From assembly GCA_009786715.1 (NCBI GenBank), contig WQRN01000053.1, positions 1 through 9,123 of the forward strand: a stretch of 9,123 bases of DNA, read 5' to 3'. The position numbers and the translations under genes are program-made. The stretch is from Treponema sp. (lineage in GTDB: Bacteria; Spirochaetota; Spirochaetia; Treponematales; Breznakiellaceae). How positions within the stretch are numbered: position 1 is the first letter of the stretch; every line of letters starts with the position of its first letter. Below are positions 1-5,547 of this stretch, piece after piece. Under the pieces are notes generated by a model. The model was given only the letters and a program-made list of their open reading frames with translations, was not told where the DNA came from and made no database searches.

Positions 1-837
1 ATAACAGTAGCTATAACAGGCGGAGAACCTCTGCTGCGCGAAGATCTTCCCAAGTGCGGATTAGCTCTAAGAGAAAACGGTTTTCGCTGGGGGATTGTTA
101 CCAATGGATACGATTATACTCCCGAAATGCACAGCAAATTACTTGCCGCGGGTATGGGATCGATAACTGTCAGTCTGGACGGAATGGAAGAAAATCATAA
201 TTGGTTACGTGCAAACAATCAGAGTTTTCAAAGAGCTGTACGCGCATTAAACTTGATAACTCCGTCAAAAAGATTGAATTACGATGTTGTTACCTGTGTG
301 AACGGAAAAAATATCGACGAACTTGAAACGATTAAAGAATTTTTAATTTCTATAAATGTAAAAGCATGGAGACTGTTTACAATATCTCCGATAGGAAGAG
401 CGGCAAAAAACGAAATTATGAGTTTAAGCCCGCAGCAGTTAAAAAAACTGATGGACTTTATTGTCTCGGCACGTAACGACACCCGCATAAAAACAAATTT
501 TAGCTGCGAAGCGTATCTTGGCAAATACGAATTGAAAGCCCGCGATTCATATTTTTTCTGCCGCGCAGGCATCCAAATCGCTTCGGTATTAATCGATGGT
601 TCAATATCCGCGTGTCCGAATATCAACAGAATTTTTATTCAGGGTAACATATACAAAGACAATTTCCTTGATGTTTGGAAGAACAAGTTCGAAGCCATGC
701 GCATCCGTAAATGGTGCAAAACCGGCATTTGCGCAAATTGCGGCGCCTTTAAAAACTGCAACGGCGGCGCCATGCACCTTTGGGACGAAAAACAGGAAGA
801 GATTATGAGGTGCATAACGGTGTCAGTCACCTCTTAA
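1..837 (+). CDS. Radical SAM/SPASM domain protein, 5'-truncated by the window edge
   Basis: The frame is open from base 1 and ends at TAA 835-837; the N-terminus with the radical-SAM CxxxCxxC cluster is outside the window. The first codons read ITVAITGGEPLLRED, the GGEP motif that contacts the methionine end of S-adenosylmethionine, followed by VTNGYDY and ITVSLDGMEENH strands typical of the partial TIM barrel. The C-terminal part is a SPASM domain with seven cysteines: codons at 559, 613, 715, 730, 739, 757 and 811. The group at 730-759 has C-x2-C-x5-C spacing, as expected for auxiliary 4Fe-4S clusters. Such enzymes usually modify peptides or proteins or mature other enzymes. The DGMEENHNW and GGAMHLWDE stretches recall the radical SAM partner of the 'rSAM/lipoprotein' system, but I see no partner gene, so the substrate is unknown. 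The last residues (TVSVTS) are encoded by a copy of the 51-bp repeat that follows. Confidence 0.9.
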   Translation: MTVAITGGEPLLREDLPKCGLALRENGFRWGIVTNGYDYTPEMHSKLLAAGMGSITVSLDGMEENHNWLRANNQSFQRAVRALNLITPSKRLNYDVVTCVNGKNIDELETIKEFLISINVKAWRLFTISPIGRAAKNEIMSLSPQQLKKLMDFIVSARNDTRIKTNFSCEAYLGKYELKARDSYFFCRAGIQIASVLIDGSISACPNINRIFIQGNIYKDNFLDVWKNKFEAMRIRKWCKTGICANCGAFKNCNGGAMHLWDEKQEEIMRCITVSVTS

Positions 838-950
838 TAATTTCCAAAAATACTGAATAAAACAAAAAAGGTGTCAGTCACCTCCAAAATATTTCTAAAA
901 CATCAAAATAATGAACAAAAAAATGTCAGCGCCTAAAATAATTTTTATTT
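819..950. repeat. Degenerate ~51-bp tandem repeat with palindromic GGTGTCAGTCACC core, about 2.5-3 copies
   Basis: The 15-mer GGTGTCAGTCACCTC occurs exactly at 819-833 and 870-884, 51 bp apart. A decayed third core, TGTCAGCGCCT, lies at 924-934, 52 bp after the second. The A/T-rich stretches between cores also align: AATTTCCAAAAATACTGAAT and ATTTCTAAAACATCAAAAT, each followed by a run ending AACAAAAA. The array is therefore tandem rather than scattered motifs. The core is a small inverted repeat (GGTG / CACC around TCAGT; AGGTG / CACCT in copy 2). The first core lies inside the 3' end of the radical SAM gene and encodes its last residues. The third unit fades into a T-rich tract at 940-960. 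It resembles REP-type palindromes of the kind mobilised by REP-associated tyrosine transposases, but no such gene is present. Boundaries at the 3' end are approximate. Confidence 0.8.
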
Positions 951-973
951 TTTTTCATTTTCAGTCAAGCAAA

Positions 974-1015
974 ATGGCGAATCCGCGCCATATATAGGTA
1001 TCCCTTTTTTCGGGA
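974..1015. other. Two short hairpin-forming sequences upstream of the ORF6N gene
   Basis: ATGGCG (974-979) and CGCCAT (986-991) form a 6-bp inverted repeat around a 6-nt loop. TCCC (1001-1004) and GGGA (1012-1015) form a 4-bp stem around TTTTTTC. Neither is followed by the rightward T-run expected of an intrinsic terminator, so I cannot assign a role. They lie in the only leader available to the ORF6N-comM pair, between the repeat array and the ribosome binding site at 1034-1038. They could be leader structure or an operator, or could be chance. Confidence 0.3.
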
Positions 1016-1046
1016 AAGGAATAACCAATTTATGGAGGTCTAACTT

Positions 1047-1586
1047 ATGGAAAAAATGACAGAAGAGAACAAGCTCATGCCCATTCAAGACATGATTTAC
1101 GAAGTTCGAGGGCAAAAGGTTATGCTAGACAGCGATCTGGCAGAGCTTTATGAGGTGGAACTAAGAACGTTAAATCAAGCGGTGAAACGTAATATTGAGC
1201 GTTTTCCGCCTGATTTTATGTTCCAATTAGAACAAGCGGAATGGGAAAACTTGAGATCACATTTTGTGATCTCAAGTTTCAAACATGGCGGCAGGCGTTA
1301 TACCCCTTACGTTTTTACAGAACACGGCATTTTAATGCTTTCAAGTGTTTTGAGGTCTGATAAAGCAATCGAAGTCAATATTAAAATAATGAGAATATTT
1401 ATCCGCATGCGCCGGTATGTGCTTTCTCAAGGCGGCACAAATGAACAAATTATTGAATTGAGAAAACTCCTTTTACTTTACATTGATAAAAATGACAAAC
1501 GCGTAAATGACATAATCATTGCTTTAAATAATCTTATTGAGAAGCCAAAAGAAACTAAAAGAATTGGGTTTTATACAGGAGAATAA
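1047..1586 (+). CDS. ORF6N-domain protein (phage antirepressor-like DNA-binding protein)
   Basis: The 179-residue protein matches the ORF6N family, found in phage antirepressors and as stray chromosomal genes. Residues about 14-100 hold the domain: MIYEVRGQKVMLDSDLAELY, then NIERFPPDF, EWENLRSHFVISS and GGRRYTPYVFTEHGILMLSS. Residues about 105-165 are predicted helix, likely coiled coil or dimerising. The tail KRIGF resembles the conserved end of family members I remember, so the gene looks intact. The start is supported by GGAGG at 1034-1038, 8 nt before the ATG. The stop is 2 bp before the comM ATG, and the gene's last codons contain the comM ribosome binding site. The gene is visibly more A/T-rich than comM, which suggests separate acquisition. 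A 33-bp inverted repeat lies inside the coding sequence at 1247-1279. A regulatory DNA-binding role is the family expectation; the target is unknown. Confidence 0.85.
   Translation: MEKMTEENKLMPIQDMIYEVRGQKVMLDSDLAELYEVELRTLNQAVKRNIERFPPDFMFQLEQAEWENLRSHFVISSFKHGGRRYTPYVFTEHGILMLSSVLRSDKAIEVNIKIMRIFIRMRRYVLSQGGTNEQIIELRKLLLLYIDKNDKRVNDIIIALNNLIEKPKETKRIGFYTGE
1247..1279. repeat. Perfect 15-bp inverted repeat with 3-nt loop inside the ORF6N gene
   Basis: The left arm AAACTTGAGATCACA (1247-1261) is exactly complementary to the right arm TGTGATCTCAAGTTT (1265-1279), with TTT as the loop. It covers codons for N68 to F78 (NLRSHFVISSF), the conserved core of the ORF6N domain, so one palindromic stretch satisfies both protein and nucleic-acid constraints. 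No T-run follows, so it is not an intrinsic terminator. As mRNA it would form a strong hairpin in mid-gene; as DNA it is a symmetric site suited to a dimeric protein. Confidence 0.9.
1577..1582 (+). promoter_or_regulatory. Ribosome binding site of comM embedded in the end of the ORF6N gene
   Basis: AGGAGA lies 6 nt before the ATG at 1589 and overlaps the last two sense codons (GGA GAA) of the ORF6N gene. With only two bases between stop and start, ComM translation is probably coupled to ORF6N translation. Confidence 0.75.
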
Positions 1587-1588
1587 TT

Positions 1589-3250
1589 ATGAGTGTATTT
1601 ACATACATGCCGTATGGCGCAGGCGGTATCATTATCCGGGTAGAGACGGATATTCGCAGAGGTATTCCCGGCGTTGATATTTCCGGGCTTGCGGAAGGAG
1701 CGGTTCGGGAAGCGCGCGACAGGGTGAGAGCGGCTTTCAGGAACTCGGGATTTGCTTTTCCGCTGGACAGGATATTAATTAATCTCGCGCCCGCGGGATT
1801 GAAAAAAGACGGAGCGGCGCTGGATCTGCCGATAGCGCTTTCTGTGATGGCTGCGGCACAGCTCGCGCCGGTTTGCGGAGACTTGCTTGTGATGGGAGAA
1901 CTTGAACTTTCAGGCAGGATACGTCCTGTCCGCGGCGTGCTTGCGGCAATCGCTGCGGCTCTGGCTGAGGGAATAACAGAGTTTATTGTTCCTGCCGAAA
2001 ACGCCGGAGAAGCTGCGATTTTAGCTTCAGCGGAAAGTGACGTTTCAAATGGAAACAAGGCAGAAAAAAACGCTCGTTTCATTGCTGTTGAAAATTTGCA
2101 AAGCGCTGTTAATGCATTGTTTATAAGGGAAGAAAAAGGCGTTCTGCCTCCTTCGCTCTTTTTAAATAAAGAAAACGCGAATAATACCAGCGAGTCAAAT
2201 GATGATACAACAGCGGAAAATTTTGAAGCTGAAATTAGTGACTTCAGCAATGTCCGCGGACAGGCTGTATATAAACGCGCTTTGGAAATTGCCGCGGCAG
2301 GAGGGCATAATTTGCTTGTGTTTGGACCTCCCGGCGCGGGAAAGACAATGCTTGCGAGACGGATGCCGGGAATCATGGCGCCTTTATCAGCGGATGAAGC
2401 GGTTGAAGTAACGCGGCTCCACAGTCTTGCAGGACCGCGAAATCACGGCTCTCATAATAAATTCATAGACAGGTTAATTACGCATCCGCCTTTCCGCGCG
2501 CCGCACCACACGGCAAGCGCAGAAGGAATTCTCGGCGGCGGCAGAATACCGCGCCCCGGAGAAATCAGCCTTGCTCACTTTGGAGTGCTTTTTCTTGATG
2601 AAGCGCCTGAGTTCAGAATCAATGTTCTGCAGGCTCTTCGCGAGCCGCTTGAAGATAAAGTAATCAGCATTGTAAGAGCCGACGGACCTGTGCGCCTTCC
2701 TGCGGAATTTCAACTTGTGTTAACTGCAAATTCATGCCGGTGCGGGCGGCTTGGAATGCGCGATACTGACTGCGGCTGCCTCTGTTCTCAGGACGAAATA
2801 AACCGCTACTGGCGGAAATTCGGCGGCGCTCTTCTTGATCGCGTAGAAATCAGAACCGCTGTCCTGCCGCCGAAGATTGAAGAAATGGGCAAGCTTTCAT
2901 CACCTAACACTGACACAAGCGGTGAAAAAAGCGCTGTAATCGCCCGCCGTGTGAAAGCCGCGGTTGAAATCCAAAGGCGTCGTTTTAAGGGAACGGCAAT
3001 CCGCCGCAATGCTCTGCTTCCGGCGGGTAAAACCGCGGATATGTGTCCAATGAATGAAAAAGCGGAAAAAGCTTTTCATATCGCAATCGCCAAACTGGGA
3101 CTTTCCGGCAGAGCATATCATGGCATATTACGGGTAGCAAGAACCATCGCGGATTTAGATAACAGGGAAATTATCGAAACAGAACATATTTTAGAAGCAG
3201 TTCAACACCGCAGACTAGGTGAAGATCCATGGGATATTTTATCGATCTGA
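1589..3250 (+). CDS. comM: ComM/YifB family AAA+ protein (magnesium-chelatase-like), DNA branch-migration helicase
   Basis: The protein has 553 residues. Residues 1-180 form the N-terminal ChlI/Lon-C-like domain (MPYGAGGIIIRVETDIRRG, then LAPAGLKKDGAALDLPIAL). The AAA+ core follows, with Walker A GPPGAGKT at 246-253 and Walker B VLFLDE at 333-338. Around residues 383-399 there are five cysteines (383, 385, 395, 397, 399), the cysteine-rich insert of this family. The C-terminal Mg-chelatase domain contains LSGRAYHGILRVARTIADL (about 505-523) and ends HRRLGEDPWDIL. Family members studied in naturally competent bacteria are hexameric helicases that extend heteroduplex formation by incoming DNA. 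Many non-competent species keep the gene, so its presence does not prove competence. It follows the ORF6N gene by 2 bp, and its final 12 bp overlap the convergent PHP gene. The residue 185-215 linker (asparagine/acid-rich) is weakly conserved, as expected. Confidence 0.93.
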   Translation: MSVFTYMPYGAGGIIIRVETDIRRGIPGVDISGLAEGAVREARDRVRAAFRNSGFAFPLDRILINLAPAGLKKDGAALDLPIALSVMAAAQLAPVCGDLLVMGELELSGRIRPVRGVLAAIAAALAEGITEFIVPAENAGEAAILASAESDVSNGNKAEKNARFIAVENLQSAVNALFIREEKGVLPPSLFLNKENANNTSESNDDTTAENFEAEISDFSNVRGQAVYKRALEIAAAGGHNLLVFGPPGAGKTMLARRMPGIMAPLSADEAVEVTRLHSLAGPRNHGSHNKFIDRLITHPPFRAPHHTASAEGILGGGRIPRPGEISLAHFGVLFLDEAPEFRINVLQALREPLEDKVISIVRADGPVRLPAEFQLVLTANSCRCGRLGMRDTDCGCLCSQDEINRYWRKFGGALLDRVEIRTAVLPPKIEEMGKLSSPNTDTSGEKSAVIARRVKAAVEIQRRRFKGTAIRRNALLPAGKTADMCPMNEKAEKAFHIAIAKLGLSGRAYHGILRVARTIADLDNREIIETEHILEAVQHRRLGEDPWDILSI

Positions 3251-4141
3251 CATCAACTCAGGTATTGCCTGTAAAACCGCATCGCTGATTTTTCTGCTTT
3301 TGCCGGAATAGCCGAGCTTGCGGTCGGGACGAATTGCGCCGTGGTAATCGCTGCCTTCAGTGATATAAAGATCCAGAGACTGCGCTAAAGCTTCAAGGCG
3401 GCGGCAGGAGCTGTTTTTAGCAGTCGGGTGCCAGGCTTCAAGACCCATGAGCCCTTTATCTTTTAATGCTTTGATAAGATCGGGGAGGCGTCCCCAGGCT
3501 ACATAAAGTGAAATGGGATGCGCCAGCACAGGGATGCCGCCGGATTCACGAATCAGTGAAACTGCCTCTTCGAAAATAAGTCCTTCTTTGGGAACATAAA
3601 GCGGCTTTCCAACGCCCAGATACCGTTCAAATGCTTGACTGGTGTTTTTAACAATTTTTCGATTGATTAAAAGAGCCGCAAAATGAGGGCGTCCAATCGA
3701 ATAGCCGCGCTGATCGGATGAAATTCCGTCTCTGCCGGCAATGGCTAACAGCTCTTCCCATGCCGCATCAATGCTCAACTCGTGCATTCTATCTAGAATT
3801 TCCATATTTCTGGCAACCCGCTTGCGGGATAATTCCTCAATTGCGGCAATAAAAGCCGGACTTGGCGAGTTAATACCCAAACCAAGCAGATGAAACTCCC
3901 CGCCAGGACCCATTCCCGGCACATTTTTACTCCCTGTCCAGCTGATATTCACCTCGATTCCGGGGATAAACTTGAAATTTTCAAGCGATTTTGCGGAATT
4001 CGCGGCAATTTCGAGCCCTTTTATGGTATCGTGATCCGTGAGAGCAAGCGCGGTAAGCCCCTGTTTAGCAGCCCGCTCGACAAGTACATCAGGCGATAAA
4101 TCCCCGTCTGAAATATTAGAATGTGTATGAAAATCGACCAT
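3239..4141 (-). CDS. PHP-domain metal-dependent phosphoesterase (YciV/RNase AM-like)
   Basis: The 300-residue protein carries the full PHP signature: H5-T-H7 with D12 (HTHSNISDGDLSP), TDHDT at 35-39, E63 (PGIEVN), H84, H153 (GRPHF), H208 (VLAHP) and D265/H267 (GSDYHG). These residues bind a trinuclear metal centre. The insertion between the second and third motif groups and the length of about 300 residues fit the YciV group, not the PHP domains of DNA polymerases or histidinol phosphatase. Characterised members remove the 3'-phosphate from nucleoside 3',5'-bisphosphates, and E. coli YciV trims RNA 5' ends. The exact substrate here is inferred. No Shine-Dalgarno sequence precedes the ATG; the minus strand reads TATAATAATGAAATG, which could place the transcription start almost at the ATG. 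The gene is divergent from the amidohydrolase operon and convergent with comM, overlapping it by 12 bp. Confidence 0.88.
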   Translation of the reverse strand: MVDFHTHSNISDGDLSPDVLVERAAKQGLTALALTDHDTIKGLEIAANSAKSLENFKFIPGIEVNISWTGSKNVPGMGPGGEFHLLGLGINSPSPAFIAAIEELSRKRVARNMEILDRMHELSIDAAWEELLAIAGRDGISSDQRGYSIGRPHFAALLINRKIVKNTSQAFERYLGVGKPLYVPKEGLIFEEAVSLIRESGGIPVLAHPISLYVAWGRLPDLIKALKDKGLMGLEAWHPTAKNSSCRRLEALAQSLDLYITEGSDYHGAIRPDRKLGYSGKSRKISDAVLQAIPELMSDR

Positions 4142-4147
4142 TTCATT

Positions 4148-4153
4148 ATTATA
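4148..4153 (-). promoter_or_regulatory. Possible -10 element for a leaderless PHP-gene transcript
   Basis: On the minus strand TATAAT ends 6 nt before the ATG of the PHP gene, so a start at normal spacing would fall at or within the start codon. No purine-rich ribosome binding site is visible and no good -35 is present at 16-18 bp. A second minus-strand TATAAT (4172-4177) would give a leader of about 24 nt, also without a ribosome binding site. The assignment is tentative. Confidence 0.25.
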
Positions 4154-4164
4154 GTATCAAATTT

Positions 4165-4194
4165 TTGCCGAATTATATATAATCTACCGATAAT
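4165..4194 (+). promoter_or_regulatory. Candidate sigma-70-type promoter for the amidohydrolase operon
   Basis: TTGCCG (4165-4170) and GATAAT (4189-4194) are separated by 18 bp and match the -35 and -10 consensus at 4 of 6 and 5 of 6 positions. Transcription would start near 4201, just before the hairpin at 4208-4231, giving a leader of about 85 nt. An alternative is TTGATC (4219-4224) with TAAAAT (4242-4247) at 17-bp spacing, whose -35 lies inside the hairpin sequence. I cannot choose between them from sequence alone. Confidence 0.35.
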
Positions 4195-4199
4195 AGTAT

Positions 4200-4260
4200 G
4201 TAGAGAGCCCCGAGATTATTGATCTACGGGGTAATTCATTATAAAATAGAAGGTAGAGAG
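4200..4260 (+). promoter_or_regulatory. Hairpin framed by GTAGAGAG direct repeats in the operon leader
   Basis: CCCCGAGAT (4208-4216) pairs with ATCT (4222-4225) and CGGGG (4227-4231), giving nine base pairs around TATTG with one bulged A (4226). GTAGAGAG occurs immediately before it at 4200-4207 and again at 4253-4260, 53 bp apart. The hairpin is followed by TAATTCATT, not a T-run, so it does not look like a terminator on either strand. It lies between a candidate promoter and the GTG start at 4288, where a leader structure or a protein-binding site would be expected. I recognise no known riboswitch. Confidence 0.5.
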
Positions 4261-4287
4261 TTTTTAATCGTAAAGGACGGTCCGTAA

Positions 4288-5547
4288 GTGTTTGATTATA
4301 CCTTGATGAATGGGGTTATTGTTACCCCGGGTAAAAAAGCACATACCGGTGATTTGGGAGTCAAAGGGGAAAAGATTGTTTCTCCGGGCGGTACTGTAAA
4401 AGTTAATTTGAAGGAAAAATCCTTCGTTTACCCTTCTCTTATAAATACGCATGATCACCTGCAGGGGAATTACCGTCCGCCTGTCGGTCCGAAGAAAGGA
4501 AGTTTTTATCTTACATGGCTGCCATGGGATAATGATCTGAAAGCTTCAGATACATTCAAAGAGCGATCCAATTTAAACCGCGAAGATCTTTACGCTCTTT
4601 CCGGTTACAAGTGTCTCTTTTCAGGCGTAACAACCGTTAATGATCATTTTCCTCATCATTTTAACAGCCAGATACTTCCTACCCTTCCTATCAGAGCGAT
4701 TGAGGAATACTGCCTTGCCCATGAAAGTTCTTCGTATGATTTAAAATGGGGCGACGGCGTAGAGATTGAACATGAAAGAGCGGTGAAAAATAACTGGCCG
4801 TTTATAACTCATCTTAACGAAGGTTTTGATAAAGAAGCGATGCACGGCATTGACGCGCTTGAAAAAATGAATATCTTAGATGATCATTGTCTGTTTGTTC
4901 ATTGCATCGCGTTCAGCGATGATGATATTAAAAAGACAGCGAAAGCCGGAGCCAGCGTTTCATGGTGCGGTTTTTCAAATATGTTTATGTTTAACGTTAC
5001 GGCGAAAGTGCGCAAAATGTTTAAAGCCGGAATAAACATGACAATCGGAACAGATTCGTCGGCGACAGGTTCCGCCAATCTTCTTGCGGAAATTAAATAC
5101 GACAGGGAACTGTATCAGAAACTTTACGGCGAGGATCTTCCTCCTAAAAAAATCTTCGAGATGATAACTGTTAACGCGGCAAAGGCATTCAAAATGCAGG
5201 ACAGGATCGGCGCTCTGGAAGAGGGAATGTTAGGTGACATTATTGTATTAAAGGCAAAGAATGACTGTCCGTATGAAAATCTTGTGAACGCGGATATGAA
5301 AGACATAGAACTGCTTACGCTTGCCGGAAAACCGATTTACGGCGAATTGCGTTTCATCGATCTTTGCGGCGGCAAACTTCCCGATGGCTACACGCAAATA
5401 AAAGTCGGAAACAGAGAAATGTTTGTAAAAGGCGATCCCGCGGGATTGTATAAAGAAGTCAGAAGAAAAGTGGGAGTAAAGAAAATTCTTGATTATCTGC
5501 CATTCGAGCCTGCTGAGCAGGCGGCATCGGGTGAGGGCGGGAAATAA
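4288..5547 (+). CDS. Amidohydrolase-superfamily aminohydrolase (deaminase-type, SsnA/TrzN/MtaD-like group)
   Basis: The 419-residue protein starts at GTG, with AAAGGA at 4272-4277 placed 10 nt upstream. It has the superfamily layout: a short N-terminal beta segment (MFDYTLMNGVIVTPG), metal ligands H55 and H57 (NTHDHL), H175 with E178 (THLNEG), H205 (VHCIAFSDDDI), D256 (IGTDSS), and a C-terminal return of the beta domain (RIGALEEGMLGDIIVLK). H-x-x-E at 175-178, the VHC block and the VSWCGFSN block are features of nucleobase and nucleoside deaminases in this superfamily, where Glu and Asp assist water attack and release of ammonia. Substrate cannot be read directly; guanine, S-adenosylhomocysteine-type and cyclic-nucleotide substrates are all possible. 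The gene opens a four-gene operon and shares one base with the next start (TAATG), so it is probably co-translated with the cyclic-nucleotide-binding genes. The charged C-terminal extension (about residues 355-419) is unassigned. Confidence 0.85.
   Translation: MFDYTLMNGVIVTPGKKAHTGDLGVKGEKIVSPGGTVKVNLKEKSFVYPSLINTHDHLQGNYRPPVGPKKGSFYLTWLPWDNDLKASDTFKERSNLNREDLYALSGYKCLFSGVTTVNDHFPHHFNSQILPTLPIRAIEEYCLAHESSSYDLKWGDGVEIEHERAVKNNWPFITHLNEGFDKEAMHGIDALEKMNILDDHCLFVHCIAFSDDDIKKTAKAGASVSWCGFSNMFMFNVTAKVRKMFKAGINMTIGTDSSATGSANLLAEIKYDRELYQKLYGEDLPPKKIFEMITVNAAKAFKMQDRIGALEEGMLGDIIVLKAKNDCPYENLVNADMKDIELLTLAGKPIYGELRFIDLCGGKLPDGYTQIKVGNREMFVKGDPAGLYKEVRRKVGVKKILDYLPFEPAEQAASGEGGK

Noticed and set aside
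279..626. Leftward open frame antisense to the radical SAM gene
   Set aside because: The rightward frame carries GGEP and SPASM cysteines; the antisense frame shows no family features and no ribosome binding site.
819..884. Rho-independent terminator of the radical SAM gene formed by the palindromic cores
   Set aside because: The stems are only 4-5 bp and are followed by A-rich, not T-rich, sequence on the plus strand.
819..950. Short CRISPR array
   Set aside because: The intervals between cores are similar to each other rather than unique, the copies decay quickly, and there are no cas genes. It is a tandem repeat.
1247..1279. Intrinsic terminator within the ORF6N gene
   Set aside because: The stem is strong, but the sequence after it is CAAACATGG with no T-run, and the reading frame continues intact.
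1555..2376. Long leftward open frame (273 codons) antisense to comM
   Set aside because: It is Ala/Ser/Pro-rich with no recognisable motif, and lies opposite a gene with clear Walker motifs. It is a typical shadow of G/C-rich codons.
4178..4183. TATAAT on the plus strand as the operon -10 element
   Set aside because: No acceptable -35 is present at 16-18 bp, and the motif is part of the self-complementary tract ATTATATATAAT; GATAAT at 4189-4194 with TTGCCG fits better.
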